This document shows positions 45,694 through 57,388 of a stretch of 64,000 nt of DNA, piece by piece. A program made the translations under genes and the position numbers. The DNA is from Temnothorax longispinosus (Eukaryota; Arthropoda; Insecta; Hymenoptera; Formicidae), in NCBI RefSeq assembly GCF_030848805.1, contig NC_092362.1:10396157-10460156 (forward strand), in the 5' to 3' direction. The notes beneath the pieces are model-generated. The model was not told the DNA's origin. It saw only the letters and a list, made by a program, of their open reading frames with translations, and did no database searches. The stretch's first letter is position 1. The number at the start of each line of letters is the position of its first letter.

Positions 45694-46950
45694 TTACAGA
45701 TTCTCATCACTTTCCACTTCTCTCATGTTCTGAAACTTATCCACAACAGATAAACATTGCATATAACATTGGATCTTGTACTTGGACTTTACTCTTTTCA
45801 ACGCATAAAGTAATGCCTTTGCCATTGCTGCTTCTTCTCCACTATCGTCATTATCGACAGGAGTGACAGATTGTGAACGCTTTTCTGATAAATTATTCAC
45901 GAGCGTGTTTATAGAATCAGTCGTATTGGTTATCATTTTAGACAGATGTTCCTGCTCTTTACGAGACTCCTTCATCTTCTGAATTGCAGATTGGTCAGGT
46001 GGTAGATAAAGTAAATTCTTCCTTGCAATACTTAATGGCCTTAGCTGACCAACTGAACTTAATGACCTTGCCTGACCAACTGAACATAATGACCTTGACT
46101 GACCAACTGAAGATGCTGAAGATGCTACAGATGCTGAAGATGCTACAGATACTGGAGCTACAGATACTGGAGATGCTATAGATGCTGAAGATTCTGAAAA
46201 TTCTTTTTCTGGCGGTAGAATTGAAACATTTGAGTCATCACTCATTAAAAGATCTATATTCCACAGATTGCTAGACGGTGATCCAGATGGTGGCTGCATT
46301 GTTAACTGTAGTACAGATTCTGGTGTTGACGGTAATGACTGCACTGCTGACTGTGGTGCAGATTGTGATGTTGACGGTGATAACTGCCCTGCTGGCCGTA
46401 ATGCAGATTGTGGTATTGATGGTAATGACTGAGTAATTATACTTCTTCGCACAAAGTTGCTTGATGTATTGCGGTGGGCCACATGTGGTGCCAAGAAGGA
46501 AAGGGCCTGGTACAAGTACCATGTCTTCCGTGGTCTCTTACAAGTATCATTCCCTGTACCTGATGGCTCATACATATTCTCAAGACGGTGTTCTTGAGTG
46601 AATTGGTTGCGAAGCATTTTCCACTGTTTCTGAATTGCATCCACTGCAAAATAGAGTACACTATAATCTCTCCAACGTAATCTAATGTAAACCTAGAATC
46701 ATGCAACCATCCAGTATTCATATATGTATGTACGAACTATACTTTTATTTTACAATTAAACTTTTTTTGTTTACTTACCCGGCATATTACAGGCGAGTGC
46801 GATGGACATCCATGTATCGGCGACAAACTTCTTATCTTTATAATCTTTGGATTTTTTATCATAAAGGCAAGGATGTTGTCGAACGAAATTAGCAAGCAAT
46901 TCGCCAAAAGCTTCATCCACCTGAATATCTTCATTTTCCTTTTCTGACAT
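45694..46950 (-). CDS. MADF-domain protein of the second Harbinger (two exons)
   Basis: Exon 1 is 46950 to 46779 (starts MSEKENEDIQVDEAFGELL, donor GTAAGT). Exon 2 is 46643 to 45694 (acceptor TTTTGCAG). Together they give a MADF DNA-binding domain: FVRQHPCLYD, DTWMSIA, then IQKQWKMLRNQF. A long S/P/Q/V-rich linker with short internal repeats (SSASVASSAS, SLCSVGQARSLSSVGQLR) follows, then a C-terminal helix that may be BESS-like. It is the DNA-binding partner of the nuclease. Both exons are open. Confidence 0.8.
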
Positions 46951-47335
46951 GCTGCTTTTTGGTTATGTCGTAAGCTCACCTCCGACGTGACCGTCGTCGT
47001 TCTACGATTTTTTGCGTACGCGTATTCTTCTTTAAACTACACAATATAAATAATCCGTTATTACCTTTGTTACATTTAAAAAATAAGCTACTTACGTGAA
47101 TAGAGTGAAACTGCCTCGTTCTACTATTGACGATTTCTGCAGCGTAGCACATAACTTTCGTTTTCTCGTTCTCTCAGTTTTCTGTCGCCCCAGATAGAAG
47201 TTGACGAACTCAAGAAGAGACAAGAAGCACGAGACAAGAAACAGGATTGTCGGTAAAACAGGGCGTGGAGAAACAGAGAAGTAAGAAGCAAAAAGCAGAA
47301 AACAGGAAGCAAAGAGCACATTGTAGATCAGGCTT

Positions 47336-48977
47336 AAAACTGTCGAGAGTAGCTCTCGAGATTGATTCTGACACTGTCCATTTGAGAGTAATTTTTCCGA
47401 CATTGTACTCTCGCGAGCATCTCGTGAGAATCTAGAGAGTATTCTTTCGGAGAGTTCTCTCAAAACCGTGTCCACTTACATATTTTTTTTAGTCGATGTC
47501 TGAGAGTGGTGACATCATAATGTCGCGTAAACGAAAAAACTTGCGGCTGCTATAGTGGATAGCATTATTTTAAAAAGGAAAAGAGTGTTAAATAACAACA
47601 AAAAGACCTTCTGGGTCGATCAATGGATTGATTGCAGGTGCCGGATCTGCTCTAATTAGAGAGCTTAAGATTGAAAACTCCCAACAATTAAAAGTTTCCA
47701 CAGACTTACAAATTGTGAAGTGGAATACATAGTGCGATATTATTATTTAATTTTCAGTTTGCGAAATACCTTGATGTTAAATTTTTACATGTAAATATTT
47801 AATAATTTTATTTTTTTTTAAATGTACTTAATTCGCGATGTAAAATTAAATGTATTTAATTTCAGCACTGTAACTAAAACGTGCAAAGTATGTAAAACTA
47901 AAGTGTAACTAATTATTGACCAAGTAATTAGAAAATGTATTAAAAATATTCTTATCTAATTCTTTAAATTATGAATTTTTTTCGCACTTTATTCGCAGAA
48001 CATAAAAATTTTAAAATTTTTTTATTTCTGTCACAGTAGTATTCTACAATAGTTCATGATTTCCGCATTATTCAATAAGTTCCTTTGTGTCATCAAAGGA
48101 ACAAACTTTTGCCATCTCGGTTTTTACTCTCAACATGTAGCTCTCAAAATACGAACAGCGTTCGAGCTTGGCGAGCTGATCTCCGAGAGTAAAATAACGT
48201 CGTGTCGATTTGCGAGTAGGTCTTGATAAAAGTTCGCTCGCCGAGAGCTGCGATTCATTCTCCGTTAGGTACTCTCCAGGAATGTGTCCATTTGCGAGAA
48301 TCAATCTCGAGAGCTACTCTCGAGAGTTTTACTCGCAGGTGGACACGCACCATTAAAGTTATTCTAACATAAATAAAAGTTAAAGTGAAGCTTGGTAAAC
48401 CTCGTAAACTTTGACATGCAAAATAATTAAATTTACTAAAATTAAATGTTTCTATTACACATAATTCAAGCTAAACTAATTAATATTATCTAAGGCGTAA
48501 GACGCTACGGCAATGCCTATGCAATACGTGTGCTACCTGTTACTACGTTTACGCGAGCGCGTTACTTCTGTAGTAACTTACGATAATTCACTCGTTTACG
48601 CGGAGTAAATTATTGTAAGTTACTACAAAATCCCGTTTACGCGAAGGAATTATCGTAAGTTTAGTATGGGCTGGCTCTAATATTTTTTCGCCGCGGTGTA
48701 TAACATCTGTCGCTCGACGTTCGCCGCGCCGCGCCGCGCCCCGCTCGCCGCTCGTCTCTCGACCCCCACCGCTCGCCGCGCGCCGGGCACCGTGCCAGCC
48801 CAGCCAGCCGCCGAGGCCCGCCTTTATCGCTCCTTGTGCGCTCATTCGCTCAGACGTTTTATTTAATAACTCGTTAACTATTGCGAATTTTGCAAAATGA
48901 TACGAGACTTTTCTTTTCAGTTTGACCCAATCTACCCCCCGTATTCGGGTGGTTACTTTTATATCGAACACCCTGTA
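47336..48977 (-). repeat. Right arm of the inverted-arm element
   Basis: Inverted copy of 40317-41955, nearly identical, including the 78 aa frame at 48068-48304. Confidence 0.8.
48068..48304 (-). CDS. Hypothetical 78 aa frame in the right arm
   Basis: Same translation as the left-arm frame at 40989-41225. Confidence 0.3.
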   Translation of the reverse strand: MILANGHIPGEYLTENESQLSASELLSRPTRKSTRRYFTLGDQLAKLERCSYFESYMLRVKTEMAKVCSFDDTKELIE

Positions 48978-49046
48978 TATACATTCAGAAAAAATAAAAA
49001 TAGTAATTTCAAAATTCCGTATAGAAGCAAAAGATAAAAAAAAGAT

Positions 49047-50287
49047 GGAAAGAAGAGGTGCAATCTCGAAAAAGAACTTGCCTAAAGTCAGAGAGAATAT
49101 AGATGTGACCAAAGCATGGGAAGAGAACCGTCCAGTACTGCCAATTGGAACCAAAATATTATATGAAAAGCAAGAAAAAATGGTCGCAAAAATGGACAAT
49201 TCGATGCAGATGCTGGATAAAGTAATGACGAAGGCCACCGAGATGATGGAGAATATGGTGGAAGTCTCCCGTTTAAACTTAGAGAAAGAAAAAGTTAAAC
49301 TTAGACGTTTAGAGGTAAGCAATAAAGATACCCAAAGTAAACAAACGGTTAAAGAACTAGAGGTAGAGTCTAAAAAGAGAAAATTAAATAAAATAACAGT
49401 CTGTTCAGCCGAAAAAGATAGGAGTTTAGAGACAATGAAAAGAGCTATAGAATTGGAATTGAACAGTCAAAGGTTGCATATTAGAAGAGAATATAAGCTG
49501 ACGCAAAAATCCAACTTTGATCTTTGGATGGATTATTTAAAATCTGAGTTAATGAATAACGAGTTGTTAGATGTAATAGATTCAAACATTGAAAGTCCAG
49601 AAAATCTCCGAACTAAAAGTTGCTAAGAGAAAAAGTCTAGTTAGAGATATAATAATCAATCATTTAGATGAAAACTATCATAAAAGGATTCTACATGAAA
49701 AAGATCCGAAAGAAATTTTGAAGAAATTGAGAGGATATAAAAAGAGTGAAGTAAACGTTACTCATGCATCGGTACGAGCTAAACTCTATCAAATTAAAAT
49801 GAGAAAAGACAAAAAAGTAAGTGATTTTTGTGAACGCTTCGATTCAATAATTAGAGAATATGAATCATGTGAAGATGCGGTACCCCTCGCAAAACAAGAG
49901 ATTAGATCTGCACTTTATCAGGCTGTGTCAATTAATGTACCAGAGCTGAGGAATATAGATTTAATTAGAAGACAAACTAATCTTAGAGAAATGAACATAG
50001 ATGAAATAAAGTCTTTTATGATGCAGTTAGAAGCAGAGACTAAAAACGAGAATAGAGAAAAATTAGAAAAACCCGAAGTTAGGGTACAGAGGGCTGCTGC
50101 AGAAGAGAACATGAAACAAGTGAAATGCTACAGATGCAACCGAATGGGTCATATGGCAAAGGACTGTCCACTAATAGAATTTGGTGCCTGGTTTTGTTAC
50201 TACTGCCAGGAAGTACGAGGTCACAAAAGTGATAATTGTCCGAGTGCCGAAACCCAGGCGAACAGAGCTAGAGGAAAAGGTATTTAA
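49047..50287 (+). pseudogene. Copia gag with two zinc knuckles, one frameshift
   Basis: Starts near 49047 with MERRGAISKKNLPKVRE, a long lysine/glutamate-rich coiled-coil part, and the gag domain. A frameshift lies near 49600 (the overlapping frame starts 49589). The C-terminus has two CCHC-like knuckles: CYRCNRMGHMAKDC at about 50128 and CYYCQEVRGHKSDNC at about 50197. The coiled coil is much longer than in Drosophila copia. Confidence 0.78.
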
Positions 50288-50446
50288 ATAAAACCGTTAA
50301 TAAAAACAATGAAAAAGGGTAGATTTGTGCAAAAAGGCACAAAAAGAGTAGATAACAAAGGGAAAATAACCAAGATACAACCAGCTGAGAAACCTATATC
50401 AACGAAAACAGCAAATGAAGGAGAATCAGAAGAAGGTAAATAATAC

Positions 50447-50761
50447 ATGGTTAAATTAATAGAAGATAGAGATAGTTCAAAAGAGGTAGTCAATTTTACT
50501 GCAGATTCGGGTGCTACGGATCATATTGTGAATAAGAATTTTATTCTGTCAAAGTTTGAAAAATGTAAAGATAGAGTTATTAAATGCGCGAATAAAAATG
50601 AGCTTGCAAACATTTCAATAGATGGTAAAGGAGATCTTACGCTAATAACGAATGAAAAAGAAAAGAGAGTCATTAAATTAACAAATGTAATTGCAGCAAA
50701 GAAAGTATCCAAAAATTTACTATATCTAAGAAACTTGGCTGATGCAGGGTTCAGTATTTAT
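50447..50761 (+). pseudogene. Copia protease region, cut by an insertion
   Basis: Contains the active-site string FTADSGATDHIVN and KNLLYLRNLADAGFSIY. It is then interrupted by the TG...CA element at 50762. Confidence 0.8.
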
Positions 50762-52666
50762 TGTGACGTGACAAATGTCGCGTCCCGTACCCCAGATGGG
50801 AGCTCGGCCGAGGGAGGCGTCAGGGATGGTGCCTCCGCCCGAGACGGGCGGAGGGCGAACATTTAGGTTAGGATTAAGATCTTTTGCGAGCGTTACAGGT
50901 CGAGGGAGTGCGGAGCAGATGGCCGGAGTCACGACGATTGTAACGGCTAATGCCGCGTCGAGGGACTTACGGCTGGGCAACCAGGAGCTTCCGAGGGCGT
51001 ACGGTCGGCGGGCCCACGCGGGGTCACGCTGGGGCCCACAGCCGGAAAATCAGCTGACCTGTCAAGGCGTCACAGGTGGCGCGAGAGCACTGCAGCCCGA
51101 ATACGGAGGACGCGGAGAGGGGGACGCCCCGACGAAGGTCCCCGTTGAGGAAGGGACCACCACCGGTATACCGCCCCCGGTCGACGAGCCATGGCCCGGC
51201 CAGCCTGGCCGTCGAGGAACCGGACGAAGTCGCGGCCTGGACAGCCGGTCTCACGTAGGCGGACTTCAAAACTACCGCCGGCGGATGGGCGCAGTGACGA
51301 GGGGCGCTCTAGTGGGGCGCGGCGATCGCTTAGAGGGATCGCTGGCAGGCCAGGGCGCAGCACCGATCAGGCTAGGGAAACCGGCGCGCGCGGGCGCGCG
51401 CGGGCGCGCGCGGGCCCTACGTGGTCCCGCCGGACCAAGGAAACGCCACTGTCGTGCGAGCCGCCATCCCGACAACGTCTAGCCCTTGTAACGAGCGACG
51501 AGCTGCCGGAACTGGAAAACTTTGTAAGGCCACTGCTCAGCCTTCCTCGAAGTAAGATCGCGAGAATACCTAGGCCCTCCCGGGAGTCGCGTTGTGCCGC
51601 GGTAAAGTATGAAATCGGCCGTAATTAAAGAATATCGAGTGCCATACCGCGGGAGGGCCCGTGCGACGAAGTGATCGCGAGTGCCCGTCTCGGGGATGAA
51701 AACGTACGGCCGCCGACAGTCAGCGTACATGTAATTTCGTTGTGATATCGTTTCGTGTACTTCGTTGCGTATGATTTCGTTGTGAGTAATTTCGTTTCGC
51801 GTAATTTCGTTGCGTGTGATATCGTTGCGTGTACTTTCGTTGCGTATGATTTCGTTGTGAGTAATTTCGTTCGCGTAATTTCGTTACGGGTGATTTTGTC
51901 GCGTGGAATCGTTGGCTTAACCGTGCCATAGTTTTGAGAAGTGGCTCTCGCGCGTGAGAGAGCCTCGTAGTTATCGTTGCCGGTTAAGTTCATGCCATTG
52001 GTAATTAGCTATACGTGCGTTTCATCGGGATTAATGGCCCTCGGTTGTGTCGAGTTTACGAGTGAGGCCATTCGTGCGTTTCGAGGGGAGAGAAGATCCC
52101 CAGCGTTGTCGCGGTAGACCGTAGGGAAATTGCGTTAATTGTTCATTTGTTAGACGTAGACGTTTTGAGTATTTCGCGTTTGACCGTCCGGGTAGAATTC
52201 GCTGCAACTTATGTCGGGGAATACTCTTGTACGAATTCAATCGGGATTGCCGTGCAGTTCAGCGACGGAATGAGTATCGCGCTCGTGGGGTGACACGTGG
52301 CGTGTACTCGAATTCTGCTTGTTCGCCGTGGAACACGCTATCGTCCACATGTTATCTGCCTTACCCGAAATATAATTTTATGTTTTATGTTATTTGAGTG
52401 TGATGATTGCGCTACGCTCCCTCTCCTATTCCACCCGCGGTTGATCAAAGAAGCCCACGCCTGAGAAATACTGCGATCTCGTGAATCGTGGTGCGTGGAA
52501 TCGCACCTGGCGCCCAACATAACATCTCTAAAATACTCAGTCGAGCTACCATCGGGGTTTCGGAGAGCAATATCGCAAATCATATAAGACGATCTTTAGT
52601 GAAGAAAGCGACGGCGCGTTCCTCCACGGCCGGCGAGACCGTGAGGACATCGTCGTCGTCGTCACA
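50762..52666. mobile_element. TG...CA element, copy 2 (solo LTR or non-autonomous element, 1.9 kb)
   Basis: Homologous to 19729-21542 end to end, flanked by TTAT (50758-50761, 52667-52670). Differences include short insertions near 51305-51350 and a longer run of TTTCGTTGCGT units (51725-51905). The GCGCGCGCGG triplication is at about 51385-51413. Confidence 0.82.
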
Positions 52667-52670
52667 TTAT

Positions 52671-53880
52671 TTAGATGATAAAGTGTTTAAAGTTTACAAT
52701 AAACTGACAAATAAAATAGTTTTTAAAAGAATTTACACAGATGTAGAGCAGAAATTGTTCCACATAGTGAGCTTCCTGAACAATCGCAAGCAAACATTCA
52801 GACCAATGAATTATCAATTTCGGAGGGAGAGTTAGATGAGAGGGATAATGTTGGCTCTGCGATTGGGAGGGAGAATAAAGGAGAGCTCACAAATGTGAAC
52901 GAAAATGAAAATATAAAACACAATAATGCTGAACTCGATCAAGTCATTAAGTTAGAAGATATACAGACAATAGAGAATATAGAAAAAATGTGTGAAAGCT
53001 CAGTAATTGAAAAAGTAAAGAAACTAGAGAAAATAAATGAAATGATGTTATGGCATGTTAGATTAGGTCATGCGTTAAACTATCTAAAACAATTACAAAA
53101 AGTAGAAAAGAGATTAGAGAATGTAAAGTTTGATAACTCCATATTAGAGTGTGAAGTATGTATAATGGCAAAGATGGCAAAACTGCCGTTTAAAGAAAAC
53201 AGAAATAGAGCACAGAGACCACTACAGGTAATACATACGGACATCATAGGTCCAATAAAACCTACATCCTATCCAGGACAAAAGAGGTTTATAATCACTT
53301 TTATAGATGACTATTCTAGATTAGCAAAAGCCTACTCTCTGAAGACAAAAGATGAATCGGGAGAGGCTCTAGAGAAATATCTTATATCCGCCAGAAATCT
53401 ACTAGGAAAAGAAGAAAAGCTATGCTATGCAAAGTCAGATCAAGACAAGGAAGTTGCAGAAAGGTTCAACAGAACGTTGAAAGAGAAAGTAAGAACATAT
53501 ATGCTCGACTCGGGATTACTAGAGTATGTGGGAGTTGGCAGTTGACGCTGCTGTGCATGCGTACAACAGATCTCCACATAAGACTTTAGAGTATGAGATC
53601 CCGTTGAAGAAGTTTTCATCAGAAACAAGTTGTCATTTTGAACAAATAAAGAAAGACTTAGAAGAAAAAGAAGAAACTGGAAACAGAAAACATATGGATG
53701 ACACTCATGGAGATTTTATCAAGCAGTGTGTTGATTAAGGGAAGGTAAAAGTCGAATGGATTAAGACCAAAGAGAATTTGGCAGACATTATGACAAAACC
53801 TTTACCTCTAAAAGCATTTGTGTATCTGAGAGATAAAATAATGAATATAGAGTTTAAACAAAGTTAGAGATTAATTTTAG
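52671..53880 (+). pseudogene. Copia integrase remnant and RNase H tail (RT deleted)
   Basis: After a short protease-linker, the frame at 52895 gives the integrase zinc-binding part (MLWHVRLGH...CEVCIMAKM) and the core HTDIIGP and FIDDYSR. The text then jumps from GKEEKLCYAKSDQDKE to VAERFNRTLKEKVR, shortening the core region around the second catalytic D. From 53526 a shifted frame carries AVHAYNRSPHKTLEYE. Reverse transcriptase is absent. At about 53745 the RNase H end (VEWIKTKENLADIMTKPL) follows. A dead deletion derivative. Confidence 0.82.
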
Positions 53881-54742
53881 TCGATAACTAATTCTTGTTA
53901 TGTTTCAGATAAAGAGGAAACTTAGAGAGGACCCGTGGATCGCTCGCACAAAGGGAGGGAGTGTTGGGAGAAGACTTTGAACGAGCAATAAGTTCCCGCC
54001 CTTCTAGAGGGCAGCTCCCGGTTGGCGGCGCGACTCGGCGCGCCACGCGTGCGTGCGGGCATCAGTGGTGCTCACAAGAGCCTCGATCACCGTCGTGTTC
54101 AGACGTGTTGGTTACGGTTTAAGTTACAGAGTGTGATATACTTATATATAATAAAGACAGTATTCAGAGTGTACAAAGACCAAGATTGTTGTGTTCCCTG
54201 CTCATCTTACCACATTTCAAGTCGTCCCTGATTATATTTCCAATAAAACTAAATAACCGTGAATGTCTTTATCGATAAATAAGAAAACCAAAATTAAAAT
54301 GAATTTGTATATATCTGTCTCCGAGTGCCTCCCTCGACATCGGATTCTTATATCTCGATAAAGAAATAGCCATATGGGCTTAACGCCATTTTGTGTTCAC
54401 AGCAAGAAATCACCACATGGGCCTGATGCGGTCTTATTTAATAGAAACTGGAAAACCCGAATGATCGCCTGGATTTCGCGCCTATTCCTCACGACGAGTC
54501 TCTCCTTCGTACTCGCCGGGAAATTTATTCTCATCTTGCATCGTATGCGTTCGCCGTCGCGCAGGCGCCGTTTTTTCTTAGCTCGAACATCAACGAACTC
54601 GCGAGTCTTTTCGCTCCGCCCGCTGTCCGGGAGTGCGGTCGTCATCTCCGCTCGCTCCTCCGGTTGCTGCGTCCGCTGACTCGTTCCTTGCGGGCTGTCA
54701 CTCGCTCTCGCCTGCCTACCCGAAGTGTACGGTTGCAAGGTT

Positions 54743-54834
54743 CCCTCTCGACGGTGCGCCACCTTGTCGTGGTGAGAGGGCTCACATGTCTCAGCTCCTT
54801 TGGGGGCTGGGGCATGTGCTAAGAGCGCATCACC
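54743..54834 (+). ncRNA. Predicted HDV-like self-cleaving ribozyme at element 5' end
   Basis: The first base after the target sequence starts P1: CCCTCTC (54743-54749) pairs with GAGAGGG (54774-54780). P3 is CCAC (54759-54762) with GTGG (54769-54772), loop CTTGTC. P4 is CACATG (54783-54788) with CATGTG (54813-54818), extended by CAGCTCC with GGGGCTG. The J4/2 string CTAAG (54819-54823) has the catalytic-C context of HDV ribozymes. P2 would be GGTG-CG (54753-54758) with a bulged partner at 54826-54834. HDV-like ribozymes are known at the 5' ends of R2 and other non-LTR elements. P2 is the weakest helix here. Confidence 0.6.
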
Positions 54835-55181
54835 CCAGGAGTCGGGGGCGGCCCCGGGGATCTCTTGGAGACCTCCTGGGGGCGTCCCCGATACGGGCGT
54901 GGCGAGCCCGGGGATATCCGAGCTCGGGCAGGCCGCGTTCGTGAGGCCGGGAAGCCAACCGGCCTAAGAGAAGGAAACTCAGAAATCAAACCAACTTAGA
55001 AAATACTATGATGAGTTTTAAGAAAGGTAAGAAATTACCGCCCTAGGGTGACCGGACACCCAGGGGCCGGCGAGAGGGGGGTAACTCGGCTTCCCTCCCG
55101 TCGTCATCCAATTACGAGAAGGAATCAATTACTACGGCTGAGTTTCGGGCGAGCTCAGTCGCGGACACAGCTATCGCTCAG

Positions 55182-56940
55182 GTGAGCGATGGGGTTAAGA
55201 GGAAGAAGTTGGAGATGTCGGAGGGGTCGGAGTGTATGGAGGGAGCCGCCTCCGTGAGGGAGTTGAATCTGAGGGCCTTGGAAGAGTGTGATCGTGAGGA
55301 TCTTGAAGAATTCCCGTACGAGTTGGGGAGACGGGTCGGGGAGCTGACGATAAATGGTCTGGCAAGAAGAGCTATCTACCTTCTAATGGAGATAGACGGG
55401 GAAAACCTTCGGTACGTAGACCTGGTGATCGAGGTGGTTGATAGACTCGGAGAACGGGCACAATCGTTAGGAAGTAGACTAAAAGAGAGCCTGGAGAGGA
55501 GGAAGGAGATGATAGTTGAAGTCAGCGAATTGAAGGCCCAGAACAAGTGCCTGGAGGATAAACTAAAGGAGATGGAAAAAATTACGGAGGTAACTCCCAT
55601 GAAGGTGGAAACCGTGAGAGGGGGGGGGGTGGAGGTATCGACGCAGACGCCTCCCCTCTCTCTCCTTCAGAAGGAAAATCGGGGGGTCGCGGTTCAGGCG
55701 ACCCCTTGTACCAGGAGCAGAGGCAATGATGCCCCTGGTAAGGGGGCATTTGGTGATCGGGGACCCGAGGGGGGAGAAAACCCCCGTCTCGTGGCTCTCG
55801 ATAAGAAGGTGGAGGCCCTGGCGAGGGAGGTACGCTCCCTCGCCGAGGGTATGAGGGGGGCCCCTCCTGGCGTGGGGGGTAACTCCTCATCGGAGAGGAT
55901 GGCTTCCACCAGACCGTCTCCCTCCTCGGCGGTGAGGCCGAGGAGAGGGGCTGGTGGGAGGGGTGGTCGGTGGCGGCGCGGCGGCTTCTGTTCCCTTGCT
56001 CGCGGGAAGAGATTCCCGTGGGGGTGGGGCTGGGGGGGCGGCGCGTGTGCCGCCGTCCACGGGAAAGAAAAAGAGGGCCAAGGCGGCGTTGCCGGTTCCC
56101 TCGAAGGCGGCGGCGGTGACGGTCACCGTCTCTGGGGGGTCGCCGGCGACGTATGCCGAGGTCCTCAGGACGGCGAGAGAGAGGGTCTCTCTCGCCGATT
56201 TGGGAATTGGGCAGATTTCCTGCAGACGGGCCATCACCGGGGGCCTCGTGATAGAAGTCTCCGGAGATGGACAGGGAGAGAAGGCGGACCTTTTGGCGCG
56301 GCAGGTAAGTGCCGCGCTGGAGGGTTCTGGAGTGCGGGTCTCCAGGCCTGCCAAGTGCGTCGGGTTGCGCTTGGTGGGCCTGGATGACTCCGTCACCCCG
56401 GCGGAGATAAGGGCCGCCATCACCGCAGACGGTGGCTGTAGAGAGGGCGACGTGACTGTCGGGGAGATAGTCCGTCACCCTCAGGGAATGGGCGCGGTGC
56501 CCGGTGGGCGCCGCGAACACAATCATGAGAAAGGGATTAAAGGTGGGGTGGAGCAGCCCAAAGGTGGGGCTGCTCCGAGCCCGCCCCCTCAGGTGTTACA
56601 GGTGTCTCGGTGTGGGTCACGTCGGGGCCCTGTGCACCTCCCCGGTGGACCGCAGCGGTCTCTGTTACCGCTGTGGCGTAAGCGGCCACCGGGCCAGAGG
56701 GTGTCCTGCGGCGGCCCCGAGATGTCCGCTTTGTGCGGACTCGGGGTTGCCTGCTGGGCACCTGATGGGGGGGGGGGCTGCGCTCACCAGGAGGGGAAGG
56801 GGGGACGAGGGCCGCCTGTGACGGTGGTTCCTCCTCCTCCCTCATCCTCTGAACAAGCCACGGTTTGTTCGGAGGTGGGGATGGCGGACGAGGAGTCGAC
56901 CTCTAGGGGTCACTTTTCCTCGGCTGTCCCCAGATGAGAG
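55182..56940 (+). pseudogene. ORF1 (gag-like) of the non-autonomous R1-clade element
   Basis: The first frame, from 55182, starts MSDGVKRKKLEMSEGSE, with a coiled-coil region (SRLKESLERRKEMIVEVSEL). Near 55940-56030 the gag reading moves to another frame with SPATYAEVLRTARERVSLAD and SRPAKCVGLRLVGLDDS. Zinc knuckles appear in a third frame from about 56576: CYRCLGVGHVGALC, CYRCGVSGHRARGC, CPLC. At least two frameshifts. The knuckles match those of the element at 1-5206. Confidence 0.78.
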
Positions 56941-57345
56941 TAGCTCGGCGGTCCGGGGGGGGCTTGGGGGGATTCCCTAAGGGGTTTCCTCCACTTGTGC
57001 TCCTTTGCGTCGCCGTGAGGGTTCGGGCTGGGAGCCAAGGCTCGTGGCCCGGGCCCTCGGAGGAGGCGGGCCTCGGGGGCGGATGGGTCTGAGGACCCCT
57101 CCACCCTTGTGGCCCGCGGGGGGCCGGGGCTCGAGGGCGGATACTCGAGCCCCGACCCTGTCCCCGTAATAAGGGGCGCGGCGGCGGGTATTGTGGTACC
57201 CGTCACCGCTTAGGTATCCCCCGTGCGTACGCCACCGGGCGTGCGTGGCGGGGGGCTCGGGTGAAGGCTGGGGGAGGTCGGGGTATTTGCCCGCTCCTCT
57301 GGTTCCCCTCGGGCGGGTAGGGAGCCCTCGGATAGGGTTCGGTGA

Positions 57346-57388
57346 GGGGCCTCCCGGAAGTAATGATAGCCAGTTCCAGGGAGGTCCC
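57346..57388 (+). other. 3' UTR hairpin with conserved loop, copy 1
   Basis: Stem GGGGCCTCCC with GGGAGGTCCC (one G-U), inner GGAA/TTCC, loop GTAATGATAGCCAG. See the partner at 58468. Confidence 0.7.

Larger units (their letters stand above)
41990..47330. mobile_element. Second PIF/Harbinger transposon
   Basis: Between inverted ends that share AGATCA/CTGATCTACAATGTGCTC (about 41984 and 47325) lie a HARBI1-like nuclease on the + strand and a MADF-type gene on the - strand, the standard pair. Inverted similarity continues in GCTTCTTGTTTT-rich sequence at both ends. The nuclease has a frameshift. Confidence 0.78.
40317..48977. mobile_element. Large inverted-arm element enclosing a Harbinger transposon
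   Basis: Ends TACAGGGTGTT...AACACCCTGTA, flanked by TATA (40313-40316, 48978-48981). The arms 40317 to about 41955 and about 47336 to 48977 are nearly identical in inverted orientation. Each contains GGTGCGTGTCCACCTGCGAG and repeated CTCTCGAGAG palindromes. The 5.4 kb between the arms is a PIF/Harbinger element. I recognise no transposase belonging to the arms themselves. Confidence 0.75.
38815..54245 (+). mobile_element. Ty1/copia retrotransposon, deletion derivative with nested insertions
   Basis: LTRs 38815-39097 (283 bp) and 53962-54245 (284 bp) start TGTTGGGAGAAGAC and end TTTCCAATA. They are flanked by the 5 bp duplication AAACT (38810-38814, 54246-54250). After the 5' LTR comes GGTTATGGGCTCAG, close to the copia primer-binding site from initiator tRNA-Met. 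A purine tract AAAGGGAGGGAG precedes the 3' LTR. Gag, protease and part of integrase are present. Reverse transcriptase and most RNase H are deleted. Two other elements are nested inside. Confidence 0.93.
36521..54742 (+). repeat. Array unit E (type II), interrupted by the copia element
   Basis: Unit sequence covers 36521-38814 and 54246-54742; the copia element sits between. After the joint and hairpin come four tandem exon-intron cassettes, then the TTTTACGCGATAGTACGC region, GACTGCTTCGAGCG, GC-rich repeats, and an AT-rich tail. Unit F is a near-identical uninterrupted copy in its exon part. On the - strand, the right end has a basic Q/P-rich frame (54397-54762) that begins LQPYTSGRQARASD at the joint. 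Confidence 0.83.
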
